A stretch of 64,000 bases of DNA from assembly GCA_016717335.1 (NCBI GenBank), contig JADKFS010000001.1, positions 310,001 to 374,000 of the forward strand, written 5' to 3'. The position numbers were made by a program, and so were the translations under genes. This document shows positions 1-7,897 of this stretch, in pieces. Numbering within the stretch: the stretch's first letter is position 1; every line of letters starts with the position of its first letter. The notes below the pieces were generated by a model. That model was not told the DNA's origin. It searched no databases and worked only from the letters and a program-made list of their open reading frames with translations. This stretch comes from Candidatus Ribeiella danica. GTDB taxonomy: Bacteria; Chloroflexota; Chloroflexia; Chloroflexales; Roseiflexaceae.

Positions 1-1219
1 AGACCGCCGGCAAATACTCGTCGATGCCCTCGCGGCAGATCGGGTAGACCCGCCGCAGAAACGCGATATCGCCGGTCCAGCGAAAGAAATCCCAGCAGGC
101 CGCCGCGAACTGGGGCGTCTCCTGCGTGTTGCCGGGGTGGAACACCCGGCCGTTGGTCGTGATCTCGTGCGGGATGCGGCCGCAGGCGCGCGCGCCGTAG
201 TCGGCCAGCGCCAGCATCGAGCTTTTGGCCACGTCGGCAAAGCCGGCGGCGGTGGCGCCCGGCACGGTGTACTCGGTATCGCAGCCGAACATCTGCGGGT
301 ACTCCGGCACGCCGGCCAGAAAGTAGGCCGGCAGGTTCGGCCCGTAGTCGGCGCTGAGCAGCTGCAGGTTGGCCTTCGCCAGCGCGAAGGCGCGGTTGAC
401 CGCCCGGTCGGGCGTCTCCAGCGCGACGCCCTTGAAGACCTTCTGGTGGTAGCGATCGACCTTCTCGATCAGCAGCTTCTCGCCATTGCCGGCCAGCTGG
501 TCGAACAGGTGGCGGGCGCCCTCGTGGCCGCGCTCGTGGTCGACGGTCAGCAGAAACTCCCAGGTCTGCGAGCGCCCCGGCCCCAGCTCGAACGGGTAGA
601 CCAGCGTGGCCTCGCGGCCGACCGAGCGCTGGACCAGCTCGCAGCGCTCCGGACGCGTCGTCGTGCCGCAGGCCACCCCCCAGCGGCCCTGCCACAGCCG
701 GTCGTAGCCCAGCACCACCGTATCGTCCAGCCAGAACTCATCGCCGCCGCGCGCGTCCAGCCCGCCGAACCAGCAGCCCATGAACTTGAGCCAGGCCGTC
801 AGGTGCAGCTGGCCGCGGCGCGGCCGCGCGCCGGCGTTGCGGAGCGTCAGCAGCGAGACGAACGCGGCGTGGTCCTCGACGATAAAATCGCGCCGCTTGA
901 CCTCCATCCCGCCGATGCGGTAGCGCCACTCGATATGCGACAGCAGCTCGATCAGCTCGACGTTGTGCGCCATCGGCTGGGTTCCGTCGGGCTCGGTGAT
1001 CAGCAAGGTCATGCCGTCGGCGGCCTTGATCGGGTGGACCCACAGCCCGCCCATCTCGCCGACCAGGTGCTCCGCGCCGATCGGCTGGATGTCGCCCGTG
1101 GTCATGCCGACGTAGTACATCTTCCGGCCAGCTAGAAAATACGGCACGACCTCGCTGGTCGGATCGGCGGCTAGCAGCGTATGCGGGCCGAATCGTAATG
1201 TCCGCTGTGATATCAGCAT
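1..1219 (-). CDS. Glycosidase of the amylo-alpha-1,6-glucosidase type (partial)
   Basis: An open minus-strand frame of about 406 codons starts at ATG 1219 and runs off the left edge, so the C-terminus is missing. The start begins MLISQRTLRFG and has an AGAAG-like ribosome site about 14 bases upstream. The visible part has an N-terminal beta-rich region and then a segment (from about residue 270) with AFALAKANLQLL, GVPEYPQMFGCDTEY, HEITTNGRVFHPGNTQ and FFRWTGDIAFLRRVYP. This resembles the (alpha/alpha)6-barrel glycosidases related to glycogen debranching enzyme. It lies just downstream of a LacI-type repressor on the same strand, which suggests sugar-controlled carbohydrate use. The exact substrate cannot be told, and the catalytic residues are not fully visible. 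The plus-strand open frame over the same bases is a GC-driven shadow. Confidence 0.6.
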   Translation of the reverse strand, partial: MLISQRTLRFGPHTLLAADPTSEVVPYFLAGRKMYYVGMTTGDIQPIGAEHLVGEMGGLWVHPIKAADGMTLLITEPDGTQPMAHNVELIELLSHIEWRYRIGGMEVKRRDFIVEDHAAFVSLLTLRNAGARPRRGQLHLTAWLKFMGCWFGGLDARGGDEFWLDDTVVLGYDRLWQGRWGVACGTTTRPERCELVQRSVGREATLVYPFELGPGRSQTWEFLLTVDHERGHEGARHLFDQLAGNGEKLLIEKVDRYHQKVFKGVALETPDRAVNRAFALAKANLQLLSADYGPNLPAYFLAGVPEYPQMFGCDTEYTVPGATAAGFADVAKSSMLALADYGARACGRIPHEITTNGRVFHPGNTQETPQFAAACWDFFRWTGDIAFLRRVYPICREGIDEYLPAV

Positions 1220-1444
1220 ATGTATGCGTGCTTCTGATCTGGTCGGGTGGACGCTCGAAGCGCCGGAGCAAAGATCGCCCGGCGACAGGTTGAACCTATC
1301 ACAAAACCACGGTGGCCCGGCAGAGTAGCGCCAACGTCGTGCCTCGAGCGATAACGTTTAGATGTGTAGCAAGCCCTGTGCCATAGCGAACTGCTTCAGG
1401 TGCATTGCAAGCCGCAACAGTGGAAAGACCTGCCTGGTTCCGGG

Positions 1445-1616
1445 CGGAAGATGAAGACGATAGGCGGAAGACGATGGGCTATAGACGATAGACCAAAGAC
1501 CAAAGACCAAGCACGATAGACGATAGACCAAAGACGATAGACCAAAGACGATAGACGAATTGCGCGGGTTTCGATGCTCGACTACTGACTACTGACTACT
1601 GACCACTGACTACTGG
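1445..1616. repeat. Two short-word tandem tracts downstream of lacI
   Basis: The gap between the glycosidase start (1219) and the LacI stop (1623) contains no gene. From about 1445 to 1560 it is built of degenerate copies of the words AGACCAAAG and ACGATAG. From 1580 to 1616 it is built of a 7-base word, ACTACTG, repeated about five times. The same word families recur at 3410, 11250, 11312, 15967 and 50205. Bases 1220-1440 show nothing I can name. Confidence 0.75.
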
Positions 1617-1622
1617 CTGGCC

Positions 1623-2627
1623 CTAGCTCGAGCCGCGCACGATCAGCTTCGGGCGCAGGAGCACGTGTAGATCGCCCGGCCCTTCGGCGATCACGCGCGC
1701 CAGCATCGCGATCAGCTCGTCGCAGACCTGGTCGAACGGCTGCTGCATTGTGGTGAGGGGCGGGGTCGTATGAGCCGCGAGCGGCAGATCGTCGAAACCG
1801 GTGATCGCGTAGTCGCGCCCGGCGAGCAGCCCGCGCTGCCGTGCCGCGCTGATCGCGTAGATAGCCAGCATATCTCCGGCGGCGACAAACGCCGTCGGCG
1901 GCTCCGATACGGACAGCAGCCGATCCATCGCCAGCCGCGCGTCGGTCTCGTTCGTCAGGCCGACGACCAGCCGCGCCGGATCGACTGGGATGCCATGCTC
2001 GCGCAGCGCGTGGAGATAGCCATCGCGCCGGTGAACTCCATACGAGTAATCCAGCGGCAGGCCGAGAAACGCGATCCGGCGATGGCCGCGCTCGATCAGG
2101 TGGCTGGTGGCCGTGTAGATGCCCCACTCGCCGTCGACGTCGACGTACGGGTAATCGACCCCGATGTCGCTGCGGCCGAAGGCGATGCAGCGCAGCCGGT
2201 GCTCGACCAGGTAGGCCAGCCGCGGGTCGTTGATGCGCGTGTCGGCCAGGATCAAGCCGTCGGCGCGGCCCGAGCGCAGCAGGCGGCCGACATCGTCCAT
2301 GTTCGCGTCGGCGCTCGTGGCAGGATGGATCAGCAGATCCATCCCGTAGCGCGCGCAGCGGTCCGCCAGGACGGTGATAAAATCCTTGAACAGCAGATCG
2401 GCGGCCGGCCGATTGCTGACATCCGCCACGTAGGCCACGGTGTTGGTCCGCTGCCCTTGCAGGCTGCGCGCGATCGCGTTGGGGTGGTAGTTGAGCTCGG
2501 CCGCGAGCGCAAGGATCTGGCGCCGCTTGTCGGGGCCGACGCCGGGCACGTTGTTCAGCGCTCGCGACACAGTCGCCGCCGACACGCCAGCCCGCTCGGC
2601 AATCTCGATGATCGTTCGCTTGGTCAT
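1623..2627 (-). CDS. LacI family transcriptional repressor
   Basis: A 334-residue LacI/GalR-type regulator. The N-terminus MTKRTIIEIAERAGVSAATV, followed by SRALNN, is the classic LacI helix-turn-helix and hinge. The rest is a periplasmic-binding-protein-like sugar-sensing domain, with GLILADTRINDP, GHRRIAFLGLPLDYSYG and a C-terminal ITGFDDLPLAAHTTPPLTT stretch typical of the family. I chose ATG 2627 because an upstream in-frame ATG (2672) would add 15 residues before a canonical LacI N-terminus; the ribosome site is weak for both. Two matching operators lie in its own promoter (2711-2756), so it should repress itself. The gene downstream on the same strand is a glycosidase, the likely target. 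The inducing sugar is unknown. Confidence 0.93.
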   Translation of the reverse strand: MTKRTIIEIAERAGVSAATVSRALNNVPGVGPDKRRQILALAAELNYHPNAIARSLQGQRTNTVAYVADVSNRPAADLLFKDFITVLADRCARYGMDLLIHPATSADANMDDVGRLLRSGRADGLILADTRINDPRLAYLVEHRLRCIAFGRSDIGVDYPYVDVDGEWGIYTATSHLIERGHRRIAFLGLPLDYSYGVHRRDGYLHALREHGIPVDPARLVVGLTNETDARLAMDRLLSVSEPPTAFVAAGDMLAIYAISAARQRGLLAGRDYAITGFDDLPLAAHTTPPLTTMQQPFDQVCDELIAMLARVIAEGPGDLHVLLRPKLIVRGSS

Positions 2628-2710
2628 AGCCTGGCTGTAAGTTCCGGCGATCGGGACGCGGATAGCCGGCACGGCGAATACAGGGCGGACCAGACGCAGA
2701 AGATGATGAT

Positions 2711-2760
2711 GAAAACGTTTACGTTGTGCATATCATATATGAAAACGTTTACGTTGTCAA
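2711..2760 (-). promoter_or_regulatory. lacI promoter with two LacI operators
   Basis: On the minus strand TTGACA (2755-2760) is followed after exactly 17 bases by TATGAT (2732-2737), a near-consensus sigma70-type promoter firing toward lacI. The 16-base word GAAAACGTTTACGTTG occurs twice, at 2711-2726 and 2741-2756. Each copy contains the palindrome AAACGTTT with a central CG, the hallmark of LacI-family operators. One copy fills the -35/-10 spacer and the other lies just after the start of transcription. The copies are 30 bases apart, near three helical turns. Autorepression is the inference. Confidence 0.8.
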
Positions 2761-2848
2761 GTGGTTGTGTCATGGCGCGACAACTATTCCTGCCAGGGGC
2801 CTGCAAGCAATGAAGAGCGCATAGGCGCATATATGAAGGAGCTTTTGC

Positions 2849-3328
2849 ATGAGCGAAGCAGACGAGCGGCCGGCGCGACCGGCCCCCGAGGTGCGCGTGA
2901 CGGACATCATCCTGCCGAACCAGACCAACAACCACGGGACGATGTTCGGCGGCGAGGTGATGGCGATGATGGACAAGGCGGCCGCGATCGCCGCGCTGCG
3001 CTTTTGCCGCCGGACGCTCGTCACTGCCTCGAGCGAGCGGATCGACTTTCGCACGCCGATCCACGCCGGCGAGATCATCGAGGCGATCGCCCGCGTGATC
3101 TATGTCGGGCGAACCTCCATGATCGTGCGGGTCCATATCTACGCCGAGCACCCGCTGATCGGCGAGCTGCGCAACTGCACGACCGGCTACTTCAGCATGG
3201 TCGCGATCGACGAGCAGGGTCGGCCGGTGGGGGTGCCGCAGCTGCTCCTGAAAGACGCCGAGGCGCGCGCCGAGTGGGCGATCGGCGAGGAGATCCGGAA
3301 GGTGATCGAGGTGCGGCGGAGGAGGTGA
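2849..3328 (+). CDS. Acyl-CoA thioesterase, hotdog fold
   Basis: A 159-residue protein of the YciA/BACH acyl-CoA hydrolase type, which cleaves acyl-CoA to free acid and CoA in the cytoplasm. The family motif is clear: LPNQTNNHGTMFGGEVMAMM, followed by DKAAAIAALRF, then SSERIDFRTPIHAGEII and a GRTSMIVRVHIYAE strand. Length is normal for a single hotdog domain. The ATG at 2849 follows a good ribosome site (GAAGGAG, 2834-2840). The gene is divergent from lacI across the operator region. The stop codon TGA is the first TGA of the GGTGACAA tandem tract that follows, so the repeat abuts or defines the 3' end. Substrate chain length is not predictable. Confidence 0.9.
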   Translation: MSEADERPARPAPEVRVTDIILPNQTNNHGTMFGGEVMAMMDKAAAIAALRFCRRTLVTASSERIDFRTPIHAGEIIEAIARVIYVGRTSMIVRVHIYAEHPLIGELRNCTTGYFSMVAIDEQGRPVGVPQLLLKDAEARAEWAIGEEIRKVIEVRRRR

Positions 3329-3390
3329 CAAGGTGACAAGGTGACAAGGTGACAAGGTGACAAGGTGACAAGGTGACAAGGTGACAAGGT
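3324..3390. repeat. GGTGACAA octamer tandem repeat
   Basis: An 8-base word, GGTGACAA, is repeated about eight times nearly without change. It begins inside the last codons of the thioesterase and supplies its TGA stop. The reverse-complement words (GTCACCTTGTCACC) reappear inside pyrK near 15298. Confidence 0.95.
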
Positions 3391-3409
3391 GGCCGGGCGA
3401 GGTGCGATC

Positions 3410-3490
3410 TTGGTCCTTGGTCCTTGGTCTATTGTCGTTCTCCACCCTGGGTCCTTGGTCTCAGATCTCGCTTCTATCCTCTATCCTCAG
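3410..3490. repeat. TTGGTCC tandem tract
   Basis: Degenerate copies of TTGGTCC and CTTCTATCCT follow the octamer tract. The same word family is found at 1445, 11312 and 16019. No gene is seen between 3329 and 3473. Confidence 0.7.
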
Positions 3491-3758
3491 CCTTCCCGTC
3501 GTCGGGCGCATCGCCTGATCCCGCCGCCGAGTCGCTCTCTCGCTCGGCCCGCTCCGCGCGCACGATCTCGTCGTGCAGGCGCCAGATCAGCCGCGCGCGG
3601 GCGGCGTGCCAGGCCGCGCTCTTAGGCCCGGTCTCACGCATCAAGATCAGCTGGCGCACTCGCGCGCGCAGCTGCTCTTTGCGATCGTTGTGCTCGTTCA
3701 TCATTACAGCGTTCATCGTTCGTTGTGCTTGTTCATCCTTCATCCTTACATCCTTCAT
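3474..3758 (-). CDS. Small charged hypothetical protein
   Basis: Up to 94 residues. The N-terminal 20 or so residues are encoded by the CATCCTT tandem tract and may not be translated; ATG codons at 3716, 3704 and 3701 are alternative starts. The body (RARVRQLILMRETGPKSAAW, then HAARARLIWRLHDEIVRAER) looks like a real amphipathic helical protein with a charged tail. It overlaps the end of the NUDIX gene by 26 bases in the same direction. I do not recognise a family. Confidence 0.45.
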   Translation of the reverse strand: MKDVRMKDEQAQRTMNAVMMNEHNDRKEQLRARVRQLILMRETGPKSAAWHAARARLIWRLHDEIVRAERAERESDSAAGSGDAPDDGKAEDRG

Positions 3759-3768
3759 CCTTCATCCA
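3695..3768. repeat. CATCCTT tandem tract across a gene junction
   Basis: Imperfect copies of TTCATCCT and TTCATCGT. Read on the minus strand, the tract encodes the C-terminal MKDEGCKDEG and the stop of the NUDIX protein, and the repetitive N-terminus of the small downstream frame. Confidence 0.75.
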
Positions 3769-4269
3769 GTCCTCCAAGGCGCGCCGGTGGGTGTGGTGCG
3801 AGATCGGCGGCAGCGCGTCGGCGGCGAAGAACCGCACGTCGTCGGCATCGTCGCCGGGCGCGAGCGGGCCAAGGTCGTCGCAGCGGGCGTGGAACACCAG
3901 CAGCAGCCCGGCGCCGCGCGGGTCGTCGGTGTAGTGGTACATCCCCAGCAGCCCGCCGATCGTCACCTCGATGCCGGCCTCCTCGAGCGTCTCGCGGCGC
4001 GCCGCCAGCTCGGGCGGCTCGTCGGCGTCGGCGTAGCCGCACGGCAGACACCAGAGGCCGCGCCCGGGCTGGTTGCGCCGCCGCACCAGCAGCACCTGCC
4101 CGCCATGCCCCAGCAGGACCCCGCAGGCCACCTTCGGGTCGACATACACGACGAACCCGCAGGCCGGGCAGGCCGGGCGCACCCGCCCGCTGGCGAAGCG
4201 CTCGGCAAGCGCGGCGCCGCAGCGCGAGCAGAAGCGCGCGCGCCGCCATTGAGCTTCTTCAGAGATCAC
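3733..4269 (-). CDS. NUDIX hydrolase with N-terminal zinc ribbon
   Basis: About 178 residues. A zinc ribbon (CSRCG and CPACG pairs) is followed by a NUDIX fold with a perfect NUDIX box: GYADADEPPELAARRETLEE then AGI, matching Gx5Ex7REUxEExGU. The box coordinates Mg2+ for hydrolysis of a nucleoside diphosphate linked to another group. The zinc-ribbon architecture recalls NADH pyrophosphatase-like enzymes, but the substrate is not certain. I prefer the GTG at 4269 because AGAGGA lies 7 bases upstream; an in-frame ATG at 4326 would add 19 residues without a convincing ribosome site. The last ten residues are repeat-encoded, which suggests the native 3' end was altered by the tandem tract. Confidence 0.88.
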   Translation of the reverse strand: MISEEAQWRRARFCSRCGAALAERFASGRVRPACPACGFVVYVDPKVACGVLLGHGGQVLLVRRRNQPGRGLWCLPCGYADADEPPELAARRETLEEAGIEVTIGGLLGMYHYTDDPRGAGLLLVFHARCDDLGPLAPGDDADDVRFFAADALPPISHHTHRRALEDWMKDEGCKDEG

Positions 4270-4409
4270 GGCTGCGTCCTCTGTCTGCAAAAAGCCGCCC
4301 CTGGCCGCGTTCATGAAATAGAGCATCGCCGCTCAGCTCGGTGGGGCGATTGGGAGAGGCCCCTCCGGCTCGTAGCGCGCAAGCTCCGAGATCTGGCGAA
4401 AGATCGGTC

Positions 4410-4437
4410 TTGCGAACGGTCTGATTTGCTGTATAAT
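4410..4437 (+). promoter_or_regulatory. Putative promoter upstream of folK
   Basis: TTGCGA (4410-4415), a 16-base spacer and TATAAT (4432-4437) point toward folK, which begins 216 bases downstream. The 4270-4652 gap holds nothing else I recognise. The long leader makes the assignment to folK uncertain. Confidence 0.45.
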
Positions 4438-4652
4438 ATGAGATCCTAGCGTCAAACGACGCACCGCATCCTCCCAGCACAACCGCGGAACCAGGCCGTC
4501 CGCACCAGCAGGTGCGGCTTTACTATCTTTAAATGCACTCTTATCGTGGCCTTCACATCCGCTCCGTATGATCCATCGTACGTTCGCGGTGATGGCATAT
4601 TGTACGACAACTCGCGCCCCATCGCACGACCTAGCTACAGTGAGCCGGCGCT

Positions 4653-5165
4653 ATGAAAACAAGCACAGTCTATATTGGTCTCGGCAGTAACCTTGGCGAT
4701 CGAGTCGCAAACTTGCGCCTGGCGGTGCAGCGGCTCAGCGCGATCGTCAAGATCGAGAAGGCCTCGCAGCTCTATGTCGCGGCGCCACTCGGCTACGTGC
4801 GCGACGACGCCTTCGTCAACGCGGTGATCAAGGCATCCACGACAATGAAGCCCATGGAGCTGCTGGAGATGATGCAGGCGATCGAGATCGCGATGGGCCG
4901 GCGCTCGGGTGTGCAGTATGGCCCGCGCCCGATCGACCTCGACCTGCTGTTCTACGACGCAATTCAGATCGAGACTCGCAAGCTGACCGTCCCGCACCCG
5001 CGCATCCCGCAGCGCGCCTTCGTGCTGAAGCCGCTGGCCGAGATTGCGCCGAATCTCATGCACCCCGTGCTGTACTACACGGTCTCGCAGCTCCTGCAGG
5101 ACACCGAGGACGCCGACCAGGTCCAGATCTACACGTCGGAGTCGCAGCTCGCGCGCACACCGTAA
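4653..5165 (+). CDS. folK: 6-hydroxymethyl-7,8-dihydropterin pyrophosphokinase
   Basis: A 170-residue HPPK. It transfers pyrophosphate from ATP to 6-hydroxymethyl-dihydropterin in folate synthesis. The N-terminus TVYIGLGSNLGDRVANL and the signature GPRPIDLDLLFYD are diagnostic, and PHPRIPQRAFVLKPLAEIAP is the conserved C-terminal segment. Length is normal. It starts at ATG 4653 and ends before a strong intrinsic terminator, so it is probably monocistronic. No other folate gene is nearby. Confidence 0.96.
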   Translation: MKTSTVYIGLGSNLGDRVANLRLAVQRLSAIVKIEKASQLYVAAPLGYVRDDAFVNAVIKASTTMKPMELLEMMQAIEIAMGRRSGVQYGPRPIDLDLLFYDAIQIETRKLTVPHPRIPQRAFVLKPLAEIAPNLMHPVLYYTVSQLLQDTEDADQVQIYTSESQLARTP

Positions 5166-5188
5166 TACTCCTGCAGCACCTGAACAGA

Positions 5189-5225
5189 GGGGCTTGGAGC
5201 GGCTTTGTCGCTCCAAGCCCCTTTT
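5189..5225 (+). terminator. Intrinsic terminator of folK
   Basis: A perfect 13-bp stem, GGGGCTTGGAGCG (5189-5201) with its complement at 5209-5221, a 7-base loop, then TTTT. Confidence 0.9.
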
Positions 5226-5323
5226 CTCTGGAACACTTTTTGCTAGAATGATGGCAGGATGGCACCTGACCCGCGGGCGCGATCCGTTGATCCCTGCGCG
5301 GCGCACTGACGACGGAGCGACAC

Positions 5324-6493
5324 ATGACCTTTTCACACGACCAGGAGCTATGCTCCGCGCTACTCGGCATTATTCGGATCGCGGCCGACGCGCACTCAGT
5401 CGAGGGGCTCGCCGAGCAGTCGATCGACCTGCTGCTCGAGCGTGGCGCTGTCTTGGCGGCCGGCCTCTGGCTGCGCGACGCGAACGGGCTGAACACGTTG
5501 GCTCAGCGCGGCTTCGAGCGGCCACTGCCGGTTGCGCCGATCCACCGCGTGGCGGCGAGCGGTATCGCCGCATACGTGGACACAGACGAGGCCACAGCAG
5601 GCGACCGCAGGGCGCACGGCGCGCGCACGCTCGCGGCGCTGCCACTCAACGTGGGGCAGGAGTGTATCGGCGTGCTGGCGCTTGTGAAAGAATCCGGCGA
5701 GGAGCCGGGCGTGCGCGCGCTCTACGAGGCTATCGCCGGGCATCTGGCGCTGGCGCTGCGCGATCTGCACGCGCGCCGTCCCGGCGCGCCGCCGGCGAGC
5801 AGCGAGCGCGACTGGGACACCTTCCTGTCGCACGCCGTCCACGAGATCAAGAACCCGCTGGCCTCCGTCAAGGGCTACGCCGACCTGCTGCTGCGGCGCG
5901 CCGCCAAGGAGCAGGCCGACGCCTATCAGAAAGGGCTGACGATCATCTCGCAGCAGATCGCCCGCACGACCCTGCTGCTAGAGCAGATCTCCGACCTCGC
6001 GCGCGCCGACGCCGACCAGCTGCAGATCGATCGCCACGAGGCCGACCTGGCCAGCGTGGTGCGCCGCTCCGTCGACGAGGCCAGGGGCACGACCGATCAG
6101 CACCAGCTCTCGCTGGAGGGCGACAGCGCGCCGCTGCTGGCGCGCCTGGACGAGCTGCGGATCGGCCAGGTGATCGACACGATGCTGAGCAACGCGATCA
6201 AGTTCTCGCCGCACGGCGGCCCGATCGCGGTACGGCTGCGGCGCAGCGACGACAGCGCCACGCCTGCCGCGACCGTCGTGGTCGCCGACCATGGGATTGG
6301 CGTGCCGCCTGGGCAGCAGGAGCGCGTGTTCGAGCGCTTCTTTCGCGGCAGCAATGTCGGCGGCCTGTACCGCGGTCTCGGCGTCGGCCTGTTCACGGCG
6401 CGCGCGATCGTCGAGCATCACGGCGGCCGCATGTGGCTCGAGAGCGAGCCCGAGCAGGGTGCGACCTGCTATATGATGCTGCCGCTCCGCTGA
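5324..6493 (+). CDS. GAF-domain sensor histidine kinase
   Basis: A 389-residue soluble histidine kinase. Residues about 15-150 form a GAF-like sensor. The dimerisation/phosphoacceptor box is FLSHAVHEIKNPLASVKGY with the phosphorylated His near 173. The HATPase domain shows the N box (TMLSNAIKFSP), G1 (VVVADHGIGVPP), F (ERFFRG) and G2 (GLGVGLFTARAIVEHHGG) boxes. No membrane segment is visible, so it should sense a cytoplasmic signal. No response regulator is adjacent, making it an orphan kinase. The GAF ligand is unknown. Confidence 0.93.
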   Translation: MTFSHDQELCSALLGIIRIAADAHSVEGLAEQSIDLLLERGAVLAAGLWLRDANGLNTLAQRGFERPLPVAPIHRVAASGIAAYVDTDEATAGDRRAHGARTLAALPLNVGQECIGVLALVKESGEEPGVRALYEAIAGHLALALRDLHARRPGAPPASSERDWDTFLSHAVHEIKNPLASVKGYADLLLRRAAKEQADAYQKGLTIISQQIARTTLLLEQISDLARADADQLQIDRHEADLASVVRRSVDEARGTTDQHQLSLEGDSAPLLARLDELRIGQVIDTMLSNAIKFSPHGGPIAVRLRRSDDSATPAATVVVADHGIGVPPGQQERVFERFFRGSNVGGLYRGLGVGLFTARAIVEHHGGRMWLESEPEQGATCYMMLPLR

Positions 6494-6589
6494 TCGCTTT
6501 TTCAATTGCCCCCTTGGCGATCGGGCGCATCACAGTGCCATGAAAGATCTATGCCCGAAAGGGTAGGTGGTGAGGGGCGCGAGACGATC

Positions 6590-6732
6590 CTAGCACAAGG
6601 CTCCGGACGTTCGTGTCGGGTTTGGGCTGCCACGATCGGTTCTGCGGTTCTGCAGTTTCGTGGCCGCAGAACCACAGAACCGCAGAACCACCCGGCGACA
6701 ACCAGCAACGAACTTCTGGAAAGCTGTACTAG
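6590..6732. mobile_element. MITE-like element M1, copy 1
   Basis: A 143-bp element with imperfect terminal inverted repeats: CTAGCACAAGGCTCCGGA at the left and CTAGTACAGCTTTCCAGA read inward from the right. The centre is a GGTTCTGC-based hairpin. It is closely similar to the element at 55705-55846 and carries no coding capacity. Its right-hand CTAG supplies the TAG stop of the adenosine deaminase gene. It fills most of the 6494-6728 gap. Confidence 0.75.
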
Positions 6733-7793
6733 AGCAGCCGGCCGCGCAGCGCCCCGATCTCCCGTTCGAACTCGCCCAGCATCGCCAGCTTCTCGCCCTC
6801 GGGCAGGAAGGCCGCGCGGACGCCGTTGAGCGCCAGAGTCGCCAGCTCGGCCGCGTCGAAGCCGAACACGCGCGCGGCCAGGCGGTACTCGTCGTTCAGC
6901 GTCGTGCTGAAGAAGGTTGGGTCATCGGTGTTGAGGGTAACGTGCACGCCCGCGTCGAACAGGCGCCGCAGCGGGTGCGCCTCGATGCTGGCGACCGCGC
7001 CGGTGCGAACGTTGCTCGACGGCGAGATGTCGAGCACGACGCCGCGCTCGCGCAGGTGCGCCAGCAGCGCCGCGTCCTCGACGCTGCGAATGCCGTGCCC
7101 CAGCCGCTCGCAGCCCAGCACGTCGACCGCGCCCCAGATGCTCGGCGGCCCGACCACCTCGCCGGCGTGCGCCATCAGGTGCAGCCCACCGCGCCGCGCC
7201 GCCGCGAAGATCTCGGCGAACAGCTCGGGCGGATAGTTCACCTCGTCGCCGCCGATCGACCACGCCACCAGCCCGTGCCGTCGGTTCCGCAGCGCGATCT
7301 CCAGCACCTTCCAGGCCGTCTCGACCCCGAACTGTCGCCCGTAGTCAAAGGCCAGCCGGACGCGCGCGCCATCCGCGCCGCGCTCGCGCCTGGCCCGCTC
7401 GAAGCCGGCCGCGCTACCCTGGACCACCTCGTCGAGATCGACCCCGCGGCTGTAGTACTGGAACGCCGAGATCATCACCTCGGCGTAGCGCACGCGCTGC
7501 GCGGCCAGGTGATGCCCAAGCTCATACGCCAGCAGCTCGAAGTCCTCGCCGTACTTGAGCGAGCGCGCCAGGATCATGAACACGGTCAGGAACTCGTGGA
7601 AGTTCTTGTAGTTGAACAGCTGGGCCACGCCGGCCTCGTCGCGCGCTGGCAGCTCCACGTCGTTGCGCTCGGCGATCCGCAGTAGCGTCGCCGGCGCAAC
7701 CGAGCCTTCCAGGTGCAGGTGCAGCTCCACCTTGGGCATCGCGGTGATCAGGGCCTCTAGCGCTGGAGAAAGCGGCTGTTGCATGGTACGCAC
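6729..7793 (-). CDS. add: Adenosine deaminase
   Basis: A 354-residue amidohydrolase that converts adenosine (or deoxyadenosine) to inosine in purine salvage. Zinc and catalytic motifs are all present: PKVELHLHLEGS near the N-terminus, HAGE, RLGHGIRSVED, and LNTDDPTFF near the C-terminus. Length fits the family. The first codon at 7793 is GTG; an in-frame ATG follows three codons later (7784), and neither has a strong ribosome site. The TAG stop comes from the terminal CTAG of the MITE-like element M1, so the native C-terminus may have been trimmed. An adenine deaminase activity cannot be excluded from motifs alone. Confidence 0.92.
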   Translation of the reverse strand: MRTMQQPLSPALEALITAMPKVELHLHLEGSVAPATLLRIAERNDVELPARDEAGVAQLFNYKNFHEFLTVFMILARSLKYGEDFELLAYELGHHLAAQRVRYAEVMISAFQYYSRGVDLDEVVQGSAAGFERARRERGADGARVRLAFDYGRQFGVETAWKVLEIALRNRRHGLVAWSIGGDEVNYPPELFAEIFAAARRGGLHLMAHAGEVVGPPSIWGAVDVLGCERLGHGIRSVEDAALLAHLRERGVVLDISPSSNVRTGAVASIEAHPLRRLFDAGVHVTLNTDDPTFFSTTLNDEYRLAARVFGFDAAELATLALNGVRAAFLPEGEKLAMLGEFEREIGALRGRLL

Positions 7794-7897
7794 TCACTCG
7801 CATTGCATCGGTCGCGCCGGTTCAAGGGGTCAAAAAAGGGGGCAGCTTGCGACAACCCCCTGCGCCTATGCTGGAAACTCTCGCGATGTCCGCGCCG

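Noticed and set aside
1445..1616. A CRISPR-like look of regularly repeated words
   Set aside because: Words are 7-9 bases, imperfect and contiguous, with no spacers of constant length and no cas genes in the window.
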